Shown: positions 23,222 to 31,148, numbered from the stretch's first letter. The stretch is DNA of 34,852 nucleotides from an uncultured Eubacteriales bacterium (GCA_948543815.1 CAOVHW010000004.1:102572-137423), one strand, 5' to 3'. Notes: a model not told the origin generated them from the letters alone. A program made the numbers and translations.

Positions 23222-24898
23222 TTAATAAATTGAAATTATGTTGCCCGGAAATATTAAACGTGGATTTTTTATCGCATTATATGTCGCAAGTTTTTGCCAT
23301 GTTGTGCCAAATCTTTTTGCTATTTTGTAAAGCGAATCGCCTTTTTTTATTGTATATTTTTTTAGTTTTTTTTGAACCTGAATTCTATTTTGTACTTTTG
23401 AATATTTTTCGAGGTTTTCTAAGTTTTGCATATAATCTATCGATATATTTTCGAGTGTACCGTATTGTTGACATTTATATTTTTCTGCAAACATATCATA
23501 GCCATCGCCGCCGTCAATCATAAATTGATTGGTTGCCAATTGATATTCAGCATTTGGATTTACCTCCTGATTATTTTTAATGAATCGAACGTCAAAAACT
23601 TTTTCATTTTCTTTTTGATTTGGGTCAAATTTAAATTTTATACCAGCAACTTGAATATTACCGCCAGATGCTTTTGGATATTGACTTACACCGTGTTCAA
23701 TAGCTTTCAAAATTGTTGAACCTTTAACTTTTTCAAGTTTAACTACGAAATTTGTGAAAGGTAAAATTTTATATACATCGCCTTTAGTTATCGTACCGGT
23801 TTTGATTGAGCCGCGGATCGTTCCGCTATTTATTAATGCCAAATCAGCTTGGGTTTTGTCTAAAATTGCATCCGTAATTAAATCTGTCAAATTTGTTTCA
23901 TGCGTACGAACATTTTGACGCTCGCCATCTAAATCAAAATTTATAGTACAAATTTTTTCATTCACGAGGTCCTCAATTTTTTTATTTTCATCTTGAATTA
24001 TTTGTAAAATTTCTGCGTCAGGTGTAATTTTTGTATATTCGTCACTATTTATAAGATGGGCGCTTTTTTCTAATTTTTCATCTTTGATACTCAAATTCAC
24101 GACGCCAATATTTTTTCCATGCTCACCAGTTTGGGCGATTAATGTATCTTTTACATATAATCCATTTTGCAAAGCAGTATGGCTATGCCCATCTATAATT
24201 ACGTTTATGTCAGAAACATTCTGTGCAAGAGTATCACTTTTGTAATTTAAATCACTTGAGTCATACAAACCTAAATGAGTAATTGCAATGATAATTTTAC
24301 AACCTTGTTGTTTAAGTTGTTTTACAATTTTTTTTGCATTTTCAATCGGATCTTCAAAATCTAATTTAGTTATACTTTCGCGGCCTGACGTTTTTACTAA
24401 TGTTTCTGGTGTTGCAAGCCCAAATATTCCAATTTTTACGCCGTCAATAATTTTTATATCGTATGGAGCAAAAACATTGCTGCCATCAGATTTATTTGTA
24501 ACATTTGATGCGAGAATTTTAAAATTTGCTTGTGCTTCAATATCTTTTAAGCCTGAAACTTCGTAATTAAAATCGTGGTTACCTGGCACAATATAATCAT
24601 AGCCTGTACAATTCATTATTTTTGCAATCGTAAGCCCCTTTGATAATTGAGCAATTAATTGGCCGTGGAAAGTATCGCCCGCTGATATTATTAAAACGTT
24701 TTCACCATTTTGTTTTTTGCTATCGGCCAATGTTTTTAGATATGGTTCTTGTGAAACAATTCCATGAGTGTCGTTTGTATGTAAAATTGTCAAAGAAAAA
24801 TCCTTTACCGATGTCGTATATATTATACTTACGGAAAGGATTAAGAATAGCAAACAGCTTATTGCGCCCACAAATAAATATTTTTGTTTTGATTTCAT
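23222..24898 (-). CDS. Exported 5'-nucleotidase/metallophosphatase with C-terminal LysM
   Basis: The 558-residue protein begins with a basic N-terminus and a hydrophobic signal/anchor (7-29). The metallophosphatase core has HTNDTHG (D43, H45), SAGDTFHG (D75), PGNHDF (N107, H108), THLG and DGHSHT. The 5'-nucleotidase C-terminal domain follows, with INSGTIRGSIKTGTIT and the TNQFMIDGGDGYDMF substrate loop. The last 45 residues are a LysM peptidoglycan-binding motif (YTIKKGDSLYKIAKRFGT, IFPGNIISIY). It should act outside the membrane on nucleotides. The start ATG 24898 follows GGAGGAATTAATA; an upstream TTG is in the SD. It is convergent with ribF, 6 bases apart. Confidence 0.9.
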   Translation of the reverse strand: MKSKQKYLFVGAISCLLFLILSVSIIYTTSVKDFSLTILHTNDTHGIVSQEPYLKTLADSKKQNGENVLIISAGDTFHGQLIAQLSKGLTIAKIMNCTGYDYIVPGNHDFNYEVSGLKDIEAQANFKILASNVTNKSDGSNVFAPYDIKIIDGVKIGIFGLATPETLVKTSGRESITKLDFEDPIENAKKIVKQLKQQGCKIIIAITHLGLYDSSDLNYKSDTLAQNVSDINVIIDGHSHTALQNGLYVKDTLIAQTGEHGKNIGVVNLSIKDEKLEKSAHLINSDEYTKITPDAEILQIIQDENKKIEDLVNEKICTINFDLDGERQNVRTHETNLTDLITDAILDKTQADLALINSGTIRGSIKTGTITKGDVYKILPFTNFVVKLEKVKGSTILKAIEHGVSQYPKASGGNIQVAGIKFKFDPNQKENEKVFDVRFIKNNQEVNPNAEYQLATNQFMIDGGDGYDMFAEKYKCQQYGTLENISIDYMQNLENLEKYSKVQNRIQVQKKLKKYTIKKGDSLYKIAKRFGTTWQKLATYNAIKNPRLIFPGNIISIY

Positions 24899-24933
24899 TA
24901 TTAATTCCTCCAAATATTTTTATTTGTACTTAT

Positions 24934-24962
24934 ATTCTAATATGTAATCGAAAAAATTGCAA
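24934..24962 (-). promoter_or_regulatory. Putative sigma-A promoter for the 5'-nucleotidase gene
   Basis: On the minus strand TTGCAA (24962-24957), a 17-base spacer and TAGAAT (24939-24934) lie about 36 bases before the ATG at 24898. Confidence 0.5.
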
Positions 24963-24985
24963 GTAAGAAATTTTTTGTAGCATAC

Positions 24986-25014
24986 TTGAAAAATTTTTTA
25001 TGCTGTACTAAAAT
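24986..25014 (+). promoter_or_regulatory. Putative sigma-A promoter for efp
   Basis: TTGAAA (24986-24991), a 17-base spacer and TAAAAT (25009-25014). It lies 95 bases before the efp start, so the mRNA would have a long T-rich leader. AGCATA and TATGCT flank the -35 as a 6-base inverted repeat. Confidence 0.55.
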
Positions 25015-25109
25015 TTCTATATCGAATTTTTTTTTTAGCGGTAGTAAATTTTTTAGCATGATAAATTTTTTTTTCATGGTAAAAATTTTTTTTGGAGGTT
25101 GTTTAAAAA

Positions 25110-25667
25110 ATGATGTCTGCTAGTGAATTTAGAAATGGTGTTACAATTGAAATTGATAACGCAATTTTTACCGTTATCGAATTTCAACACGTTAAGCCTG
25201 GAAAAGGTGCCGCATTCGTACGTACAAAATTAAAAAATATAACTTCAGGCGGTGTAATTGAAAAAACTTTCCGACCAACTGAAAAAGTTGCGCGCGCCCA
25301 TATCGACCGTAAAGATATGCAATATCTTTATAATGATGGCGAATTGTATTACTTTATGGATAATGAAACATTTGAGCAAATTTCAATTAATGCCGCAAAT
25401 GTCGGTAAAAGTTTGGAATTTGTAAAAGAAAATGATTCAGTTAAAATTATGTCGCATAATGGTTCAATATTGGGAATCGAGCCGCCATTAAGTGTTGAGT
25501 TAAAAATTATTGACACCGAACCGGGATTCAAAGGCGATACAGCAACGAATAGCTTAAAGCCGGCGACATTGGAAACTGGCGCAAAAATAAATGTTCCATT
25601 GTTCGTTAATGTTGGCGATGTAATAAAAATTGATACGCGCACCAAAGAATATATTGGGCGGGCATAA
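25110..25667 (+). CDS. efp: Translation elongation factor P
   Basis: EF-P relieves ribosome stalling at polyproline. The 185 residues show the KOW-like domain I with the tip HVKPGKGAAF, where K32 is the residue modified in many bacteria, and two OB domains ending IKIDTRTKEYIGRA. EpmA/EpmB are not nearby; Bacillota often use a different or no modification. GGAGG (25094-25098) precedes two tandem ATGs (25110, 25113); the first has the better, though still long, spacing of 11. The leader 25015-25109 contains only T-tracts. Confidence 0.96.
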   Translation: MMSASEFRNGVTIEIDNAIFTVIEFQHVKPGKGAAFVRTKLKNITSGGVIEKTFRPTEKVARAHIDRKDMQYLYNDGELYYFMDNETFEQISINAANVGKSLEFVKENDSVKIMSHNGSILGIEPPLSVELKIIDTEPGFKGDTATNSLKPATLETGAKINVPLFVNVGDVIKIDTRTKEYIGRA

Positions 25668-25674
25668 AAATGCG

Positions 25675-26850
25675 GTGAGTAAAATTAATATTCCAATTGA
25701 AGTTGAGAAAATAATAAATGATTTACAAAATGAAAATTTTGAAGCATATATTGTTGGTGGATGTGTGCGCGATAATATTTTAAGAATTGAACCGAAAGAT
25801 TGGGATATTGCAACGAATGCGAAGCCTGAGCAAATAAAGAAAATTTTTGCGAAAACAATTGATACGGGTTTGGCGCATGGCACTGTTACGGTTATTTTGA
25901 ACAAAAAACATTTTGAGGTTACGACTTATAGAATTGATGGAGAGTATAAAGATTGTCGCAGACCTGAGAGTGTTTTTTTTACTGATAATTTACTGCAAGA
26001 TTTGTCGCGCAGAGATTTTACAATGAATGCGATTGCGTTTAATCAAAAATATATTGACCCTTTTAACGGTTTGCAGGATATAAAAAATAAATTAATTCGG
26101 TGCGTTGGAAATCCATCAGAAAGATTTCGTGAAGATGCATTACGAATGATGCGGGCGATACGCTTTGCAAATCAATTAAATTTTGATTTGGAAAGTAAAA
26201 CTTTTGTCGCATTAAAAAAAAATGTTGAGTTAATAAAATTTGTAAGTATTGAGCGTGTAAGAGATGAGCTTGTAAAATTATTTTTTTCGGACGCACGTAA
26301 AATTAATTTGCTAAATGAAAGTAAAATTTTACAATTTGTAAATCATGATTTTTATGAATATTTGTGTGATAATTTGAATGAAATTTCAAAAAAATTGTTG
26401 CGTGTGAAAAAAAGTTGTGATACAATTTTTTCGGTTATTTTGTGTAAAATGAAGCCACAAAATGCTTATTCATTGATGAAATTTTTTCGCTTTGACAATA
26501 AAACTTGTGATTCTGTGAGAAAAATTTTGACGTATTTAAATGTAAAAATTTCAAATGCATATGACGTAAAAAAAATTATTTGTACTATTGGCTACGAAAA
26601 TTTTTATAAATTACTTGATGTTAGAAATGCTTTGGAAATATTTGATAATGCCAAAGATATTTTACAAAATATTTCTGGCGATTGTATTTTTATAAAAGAT
26701 TTGGCTGTGAGTGGCGATGATATCAAATCTTTAGGTTTTAGTGGCAAAGAAATTGGTAATGTGTTGAAATATTTACTTGATATCGTTCACAAATTTCCTG
26801 AAAAAAATTCTTTCGATGAATTGATTTCCTTAGCTGCAATGATGAAATAA
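25675..26850 (+). CDS. cca: CCA-adding tRNA nucleotidyltransferase (class II)
   Basis: This enzyme builds or repairs the CCA end of tRNAs without template. Class II motifs are present: AYIVGGCVRDNIL, KDWDIATNA (metal-binding DxD as DWD), RRDFTMNAIAFN and EDALRMMRAIRFANQL. The helical body and tail follow, with a total of 391 residues. The frame opens at TTG 25630 inside efp, but GTG 25675, 7 bases after the efp stop, gives the usual N-terminus (MSKINIPIEVEKII). The SD is poor, so translational coupling to efp is likely. Two tRNA genes lacking CCA start 2 bases after its stop. Confidence 0.92.
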   Translation: MSKINIPIEVEKIINDLQNENFEAYIVGGCVRDNILRIEPKDWDIATNAKPEQIKKIFAKTIDTGLAHGTVTVILNKKHFEVTTYRIDGEYKDCRRPESVFFTDNLLQDLSRRDFTMNAIAFNQKYIDPFNGLQDIKNKLIRCVGNPSERFREDALRMMRAIRFANQLNFDLESKTFVALKKNVELIKFVSIERVRDELVKLFFSDARKINLLNESKILQFVNHDFYEYLCDNLNEISKKLLRVKKSCDTIFSVILCKMKPQNAYSLMKFFRFDNKTCDSVRKILTYLNVKISNAYDVKKIICTIGYENFYKLLDVRNALEIFDNAKDILQNISGDCIFIKDLAVSGDDIKSLGFSGKEIGNVLKYLLDIVHKFPEKNSFDELISLAAMMK

Positions 26851-26852
26851 TT

Positions 26853-26924
26853 GCTCTTGTGGCTCAGTGGTAGAGCGCTTCCTTGGTAAGGAAGAGGTCG
26901 GCAGTTCAATTCTGCTCAGGAGCT
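26853..26924 (+). tRNA. tRNA-Thr (anticodon GGT)
   Basis: A full cloverleaf: acceptor GCTCTTG/CAGGAGC (one G-U), D arm GCTC/GAGC with a short 7-base loop, anticodon stem CTTCC/GGAAG with loop TTGGTAA (anticodon GGT, decoding ACC/ACT), 5-base variable loop, T arm GGCAG/CTGCT with TTCAATT, discriminator T. No CCA is encoded. It starts 2 bases after the cca stop. Confidence 0.95.
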
Positions 26925-26934
26925 TTACTCGCTT

Positions 26935-27022
26935 GGAGAGATGACTGAGTGGCTGAAAGTGATGGTCTCGAAAATCATTGTACATTTTTTATGTACCGGG
27001 GGTTCGAATCCCCCTCTCTCCG
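26935..27022 (+). tRNA. tRNA-Ser (anticodon CGA)
   Basis: Acceptor GGAGAGA/TCTCTCC, D arm, anticodon stem ATGGT/ATCAT (one G-U) around CTCGAAA (anticodon CGA, decoding TCG), long variable arm GTACAT/ATGTAC with a T loop, T arm GGGGG/CCCCC with TTCGAAT, discriminator G. The long variable arm confirms class II. No CCA is encoded. A five-T run follows. Confidence 0.95.
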
Positions 27023-27030
27023 TTTTTCGT

Positions 27031-27176
27031 AAAAACCTTATTTTTCTTGAAAGAAAAGTAACCAAAGGACTTTAACAAAAAAATCTTTGTGTGAAATCAC
27101 ACAAAGATTTTTTTATAAAGTTTCTTTTTTTGTTTTACTTTTTTCTTTTCAAAGAAAAAAAGTAAAGGTTTTAACG
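27031..27176. repeat. Three-hairpin intergenic repeat, copy B (inverted orientation)
   Basis: The central inverted repeat 27077-27094 with 27097-27114 is a perfect 18 bp (core CTTTGTGTGA/TCACACAAAG). The right hairpin pairs 27134-27148 with 27151-27166, one base bulged. The left hairpin is imperfect, around 27036-27062. The reverse complement closely matches copy C at 34520-34657. It fills the gap between tRNA-Ser and the convergent gene ending at 27179. Confidence 0.85.
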
Positions 27177-27178
27177 GT

Positions 27179-28072
27179 TTACTGACCGCAGCCACAATCA
27201 CTTTCTCCTGGATTTTGCGGGCGTGAACTCGGAATATTTCCACTGATTCCCGCTAAAAATTCAGGTTTTTGAGGCGGAGCAAATACATCCATCGGGAAAT
27301 CTAAACTATCAAAGAAATCACAAGGATTTAACGGTGAAACATCTTCGCATTCACGAGGAATACAAAATCCTTTTGATTGAACATTAAGATTTACAAGACG
27401 ATAAAGTTTTATAATTGTGAACAAACCGATTGTAACATTTACACGATTTGGTTCTGGCGATAAATCTTGAGTATCACTAAATCTGCGTTGTAATTTTAAT
27501 TCGGCAGCTAATGCGACAGCTTTTGCCTCAACTAAAATAAATGGTTCGGCACGTAAAGTTGTGCAATCACTTGTACTGCTTTTGAATAAATCAGTCGAAA
27601 TAATTAAATCGGAACCAATTGAACCGAATAATGTAACTTTTTTGTTGAATATGCTGTTTGCACAAACTGGTGAATTTATTGGAGTACCATCAGCTTCTCT
27701 GAAAGTTAAACGATATTGGAAAACATATTTTAAATCGACATCCCAAAAACCATTTTTAAATGGATTGGGTGTTTTCGCAACAATAATAACTTTTTTAATG
27801 ATTAAATTGTCAATAGTAACGGCAGCGGCATTTGATGGCGGATCAATTATTTCACCTTCTTGGATTTGTTCGTTACCGATTGTAACATTACAAGCAGCAC
27901 GAGCTGGGCCAATTTCATTTGCAGTTAAACAATCTTGTTGACGGCATGAGTCATAAACTTTTAGGGCAATAATACATTCTTCTTTAATTTTTCTGTTGTC
28001 AACACTTTCTACGTTATCATTACAATCATTACAATCATTACAATTATTATTAGAAAATTCAAATGCACTCAT
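27179..28072 (-). CDS. Cys-rich conserved hypothetical protein, possible coat or surface protein
   Basis: The 297-residue protein starts at ATG 28072 after GGAGG. The N-terminus has a CNDCNDCND repeat. A conserved-looking core follows: VYDSCRQQDCLT (39-50), KTPNPFKNGFWDVDLKYVF (100-118), TLFGSIGSDLIISTDLF (147-163) and FILVEAKAVALAAEL (178-192). The C-terminus is Pro-rich and ends DCGCGQ. There are 14 cysteines in all, but no signal peptide or membrane segment. I have no firm family name. The Cys-rich, signal-less architecture resembles proteins of spore-forming Bacillota that are cross-linked into outer layers, but this is an inference. It has its own promoter and is bounded by repeat copy B. 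Confidence 0.7.
   Translation of the reverse strand: MSAFEFSNNNCNDCNDCNDNVESVDNRKIKEECIIALKVYDSCRQQDCLTANEIGPARAACNVTIGNEQIQEGEIIDPPSNAAAVTIDNLIIKKVIIVAKTPNPFKNGFWDVDLKYVFQYRLTFREADGTPINSPVCANSIFNKKVTLFGSIGSDLIISTDLFKSSTSDCTTLRAEPFILVEAKAVALAAELKLQRRFSDTQDLSPEPNRVNVTIGLFTIIKLYRLVNLNVQSKGFCIPRECEDVSPLNPCDFFDSLDFPMDVFAPPQKPEFLAGISGNIPSSRPQNPGESDCGCGQ
28018..28044 (+). repeat. 9-base tandem repeat encoding Cys-Asn-Asp on the minus strand
   Basis: CATTACAAT is present three times in tandem. Read on the minus strand it encodes the CND repeats near the N-terminus of the Cys-rich protein. The unit length preserves the frame. Confidence 0.8.
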
Positions 28073-28119
28073 AAAAAATCCTCCTTAAAAATTTGAAATA
28101 TTATCTTCCCCCTATTTTT

Positions 28120-28148
28120 TATATATGTACAAACAAATTTTTTGTGAA
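28120..28148 (-). promoter_or_regulatory. Putative promoter for the Cys-rich protein gene
   Basis: On the minus strand TTCACA (28148-28143), a 17-base spacer and TATATA (28125-28120). It lies between the truncated mscS stop (28152) and the gene start at 28072. Confidence 0.5.
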
Positions 28149-28151
28149 GGA

Positions 28152-28655
28152 TTATGTACGACTCTTATTCGTAATAATTTTAATTTCACTATTAGGAATG
28201 ATATGGATATAGCCATTAGGATTTTTAAGGATTGTCGTACGTAAAGTAATAGCCTCAACGACGCCAGATTTATCACCAATTTCGACTTCATCGCCAACAC
28301 TAAATTGGTCCTCAAACAGAATAAAAATTCCGGTAATAAAATCTTTAACTAAACTTTGGGCGCCAAGACCAATAGTTAAACCACCAATACCAGCGAAAGT
28401 AAGAATTGATTTAATATCGACGCCAAAGCAGCAAAATATTTTACAAACTGCAAATAAAACGATTAGGTATTTAGCAATACTGTTAAGTAAAGTTGAAAGA
28501 GTTTTATATTTTCGAGAGGCAATAAAATTATCATTACGCGTCAAAATTCTTTTAATAGTTACTTGACTGATTTTATATAAAATAATTCCGGCGAACACAA
28601 TAAAAATACTAGTAAAGATTTTTTGCATTCCCGCCACAAAAATTTTTTCGTTCAT
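28152..28655 (-). CDS. mscS: MscS-family mechanosensitive channel, C-terminally truncated
   Basis: The 167-residue protein has two or three hydrophobic helices, the pore helix TM3 (FAGIGGLTIGLGAQSLVKDFITG, about residues 88-110) and the beta domain (FSVGDEVEIGDKSGVVEAITLRTTIL, GYIHIIPNSEIKIITNKS). It ends at TAA directly after NKSRT, where ordinary MscS proteins (about 270-290 residues) continue with the alpha/beta vestibule domain of about 100 residues. No remnant of that domain is found in the 79 bases before the next gene. It is either a minimal channel or a decayed gene. The start ATG 28655 follows GAGGG. It lies 18 bases after the SDR gene on the same strand. Confidence 0.8.
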   Translation of the reverse strand: MNEKIFVAGMQKIFTSIFIVFAGIILYKISQVTIKRILTRNDNFIASRKYKTLSTLLNSIAKYLIVLFAVCKIFCCFGVDIKSILTFAGIGGLTIGLGAQSLVKDFITGIFILFEDQFSVGDEVEIGDKSGVVEAITLRTTILKNPNGYIHIIPNSEIKIITNKSRT

Positions 28656-28673
28656 AGTTTCCCTCCACTTAAA

Positions 28674-29396
28674 TTAAATCCAACCACCATCTAAATTTAT
28701 CACTTGCCCCGTAATATATGAGGCAGCATCTGACGCTAAAAAATATGTAAGCTCTGCAACATCTTTCCCATTTGCAAAATATCCCATCGGTATTTCATTT
28801 TGTAATTCAAATTTTTCTTGCATAGTTAAATTTGAATTCATTTTCGTATCAACCATTCCACATGCAATTGCATTAACACGAATATTTGATGGAGCAAGTT
28901 CTTTTGCCAAAGATTTCGTAAATAAATTAACAGCACCTTTCGACGCTGAATAAATACTTTCGCACGAAGCACCAACTACTCCCCAAACCGATGAAATATT
29001 TATAATAACACCCGTATGTTTTTTTAGCATTGATTGAATTGCAATGTGAGAACAATTTAACACCGAACCAAAATTTATGTCCATAATTTTTTTCCATTGA
29101 CTCTGCTGCATTTCATTAAATAAACCAATATGTGAAACGCCGGCATTATTAATTAAAATATCGACCGAACCAAATTTTTTTTCTGCTTCCTCAAACATAT
29201 GTAAACATTGTGCGTAATCTGAAACGTCAGCTTTTATTGCATAAACATTTTCGCTTTGAAATTCATTTAGTGTTGAATTTAATTCCGCAACACTTTTATC
29301 AGCATTAATACAAACATTAAAATTATATTCAAGAAACTTTTTTGCAATACTTTTGCCAATACCACGCGATGAACCCGTGACTAAAACATTTTTCAT
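28674..29396 (-). CDS. Short-chain dehydrogenase/reductase (FabG-like)
   Basis: The 240-residue classical SDR has a Rossmann fold with TGSSRGIG (7-14), NNAG (83-86), a catalytic serine in INISSVWG (S136), YSASK (Y149, K153) and a C-terminal ASYITGQVINLDGG, all typical of 3-oxoacyl-ACP reductase. FabG proteins reduce beta-ketoacyl-ACP with NADPH. No fatty-acid genes are adjacent, so another ketone substrate is equally possible. GGAGG precedes ATG 29396. It is divergent from the YkvI-type gene. Confidence 0.88.
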   Translation of the reverse strand: MKNVLVTGSSRGIGKSIAKKFLEYNFNVCINADKSVAELNSTLNEFQSENVYAIKADVSDYAQCLHMFEEAEKKFGSVDILINNAGVSHIGLFNEMQQSQWKKIMDINFGSVLNCSHIAIQSMLKKHTGVIINISSVWGVVGASCESIYSASKGAVNLFTKSLAKELAPSNIRVNAIACGMVDTKMNSNLTMQEKFELQNEIPMGYFANGKDVAELTYFLASDAASYITGQVINLDGGWI

Positions 29397-29403
29397 TTTT
29401 TAC

Positions 29404-29449
29404 CTCCGTTATTTTTTTTTAGATATTATCATAAATTTCTATAACGGAG
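29404..29449. promoter_or_regulatory. Inverted repeat across the divergent SDR/ykvI intergenic region
   Basis: CTCCGTTAT (29404-29412) and ATAACGGAG (29441-29449) are perfect 9-base inverted repeats, 28 bases apart. Each arm contains the SD core of the gene it faces. It may be a shared operator, an mRNA structure, or partly a by-product of having an SD at each end. Confidence 0.4.
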
Positions 29450-29458
29450 ATGAAATTA

Positions 29459-30499
29459 ATGGACGCATTAAAAATGGCAGGAATATATACGGCAGTGATA
29501 TTAGGTGCGGGATTCGCATCAGGTAAAGAAATTTTAACTTTCTTTATAAATTATGGTTATAAAGGATTTTATGGAATAATTTTGTCGGGGATAATTTTCA
29601 GCATTACAGGTTTTTGTACATTAAAAATTGCAGCCATAAAAAATATTTATACGGCCAACGATTTTTTCAAATATATGCTCGGCGATTTTTCATTTATAAT
29701 GGAAACAATCGTCAGCATTTTTTTATTTATTATGTATACAACAATGCTTTCGGCGACAGGTGCAACTTTAAAACAAGAATTTAATTGCCATTATATTTGC
29801 GGAATAATTTTTATGGCGACGGTATGCTACTTTTCATATTTATTTGGAACAAATTTTATAGCAAAAATAAATTTTTTTATCGCACCAATATTATTTTTCG
29901 GAGTAATTTTAATCGGATTGTTAACCGTTTTCAAACGTGAATGTTTTTGCCAAAATCAAATCTGGATTAAGCAAGCTATTTTATATTCGTCATTCAACAT
30001 TGTTACGGGAATTTGCGTAATCATTCCGATTTTAGGAACACTGCGAAATAAAAATGAAGCATGTTTGGGCACGATAATCGGTGGAATTTTTACAGCTATT
30101 CTCGGAATTATTATTGGCCTAGCAATTTTTTTCAATTATAATATTGCAACTGAGAATGAAATTCCAATGCTCGCTATCACTAACAAATTATCAAATAAAT
30201 TACATTTGGCAAGTTTAATAATTTTTTTACTCGCAGTTTTTACTACGGCTGTCGGAAATTTTTTTAGTTTATGTGAAATTTTAACGCAAAAAAAAATCCC
30301 GATATTTTTTATTACACTTATCGGAATTATTTTTGCTAATATTGAATTTTCACAGCTCGTTTCAAAAATTTATCCGCTGCTTGGATATGTCGGGCTGTTC
30401 GAAATCATTTTAATCATATTTCACTATTTCACTTGTAATTTAAATCACATAAAACAAAATACAAAAGAAATGCAAAATACTTCCCAAAACAATAAATAA
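29459..30499 (+). CDS. YkvI-family membrane transporter
   Basis: The 346-residue membrane protein has about ten hydrophobic segments and the N-terminal AGIYTAVILGAGFASGKEIL, hallmark of the YkvI family (amino-acid/polyamine/cation superfamily fold, related to branched-chain amino acid carriers). The substrate is unknown. The frame opens at ATG 29450, but that ATG is part of the SD GGAGATGA; ATG 29459 has the correct spacing. The C-terminus is hydrophilic and Asn/Gln-rich. Its last 60 bases overlap the convergent trhA-like gene. Confidence 0.85.
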   Translation: MDALKMAGIYTAVILGAGFASGKEILTFFINYGYKGFYGIILSGIIFSITGFCTLKIAAIKNIYTANDFFKYMLGDFSFIMETIVSIFLFIMYTTMLSATGATLKQEFNCHYICGIIFMATVCYFSYLFGTNFIAKINFFIAPILFFGVILIGLLTVFKRECFCQNQIWIKQAILYSSFNIVTGICVIIPILGTLRNKNEACLGTIIGGIFTAILGIIIGLAIFFNYNIATENEIPMLAITNKLSNKLHLASLIIFLLAVFTTAVGNFFSLCEILTQKKIPIFFITLIGIIFANIEFSQLVSKIYPLLGYVGLFEIILIIFHYFTCNLNHIKQNTKEMQNTSQNNK

Positions 30500-31105
30500 A
30501 TGAAAAATCGAATGCATATATTTTTTCCTCTTACCTATTACGTACAAAATTGCGCCAACAGTATAAGCAATCCCGCCCGCAATTAACAAAATAATTCCAT
30601 ACGGGCCTAACAATTTAGCTAACAACTTAGCCGTAAAAATTATGCACCAACCCATTCCTAAATAGCAAATCATTGAAAACGTTTCGTACTTTTTTATATC
30701 TATGCAATTCAATACGATTCCCAAAATTGCCATAGTCCATATGATACTAAAAATTGTCCAACCTAAAACTGAATTATAAGTTCTAAAAGTTACTAAACAA
30801 AAAGGAGTATACGAACCGGCAATCAATAAAAATATAGAGCAATGGTCTAGCAACTGAAAAATTTTCTTAGCTTTTATATTTGGATTTAAACCGTGATATA
30901 TACTTGACATTGTATAAAGAATAATCATCATCGTACCATAAATTATAGAGCTTACAATTGCATAACAATTTTTATGTATAGCAGAGAATACAATACATAG
31001 AACTAAAGCAACAATTCCTAAAGCGCCACCAACGATATGAGAAGTCATATTAAAAATTTCCTCACCTTTTGAATAAGTTCTAGGATTTAATTTTAAATTT
31101 TTCAT
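30440..31105 (-). CDS. trhA: Hemolysin III/TrhA family membrane protein (PAQR superfamily)
   Basis: The 221-residue protein has seven hydrophobic segments and the family motifs: EIFNMTSHIVGGALG, SSIYHGL, LLDHCSIFLLIAGSYTPF and the final MHSIFHLFIVLGSILHF. The conserved histidines and Asp/Ser of the PAQR hydrolase-like site are present. Bacterial TrhA affects membrane fluidity and lipid balance; a true hemolysin role is doubtful. GGAG precedes ATG 31105. Its 3' end overlaps the ykvI-type gene by 60 bases on the opposite strand. A terminator from the valS-ferredoxin unit ends just before its SD. Confidence 0.9.
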   Translation of the reverse strand: MKNLKLNPRTYSKGEEIFNMTSHIVGGALGIVALVLCIVFSAIHKNCYAIVSSIIYGTMMIILYTMSSIYHGLNPNIKAKKIFQLLDHCSIFLLIAGSYTPFCLVTFRTYNSVLGWTIFSIIWTMAILGIVLNCIDIKKYETFSMICYLGMGWCIIFTAKLLAKLLGPYGIILLIAGGIAYTVGAILYVIGKRKKYMHSIFHLFIVLGSILHFFCILFYVI

Positions 31106-31122
31106 AAATAACTCCTTTAAAA

Positions 31123-31145
31123 AAAATCCGCGATGTGCGGATTTT
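31123..31145. terminator. Hairpin terminator after ferredoxin
   Basis: AAAATCCGC (31123-31131) and GCGGATTTT (31137-31145) form a perfect 9-bp stem with a 5-base loop. On the minus strand a run of T follows, ending the valS-ferredoxin transcript 18 bases before the trhA start. Confidence 0.85.
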
Positions 31146-31148
31146 TAA

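Noticed and set aside
28112..28315. Alternative-frame piece at the 3' end of mscS as evidence of a frameshift
   Set aside because: Its translation does not resemble the missing MscS vestibule; it is the mscS beta domain read out of frame.
30440..31105. Virulence hemolysin
   Set aside because: Hemolysin III/TrhA proteins are widespread membrane-homeostasis proteins; nothing here supports toxin activity.
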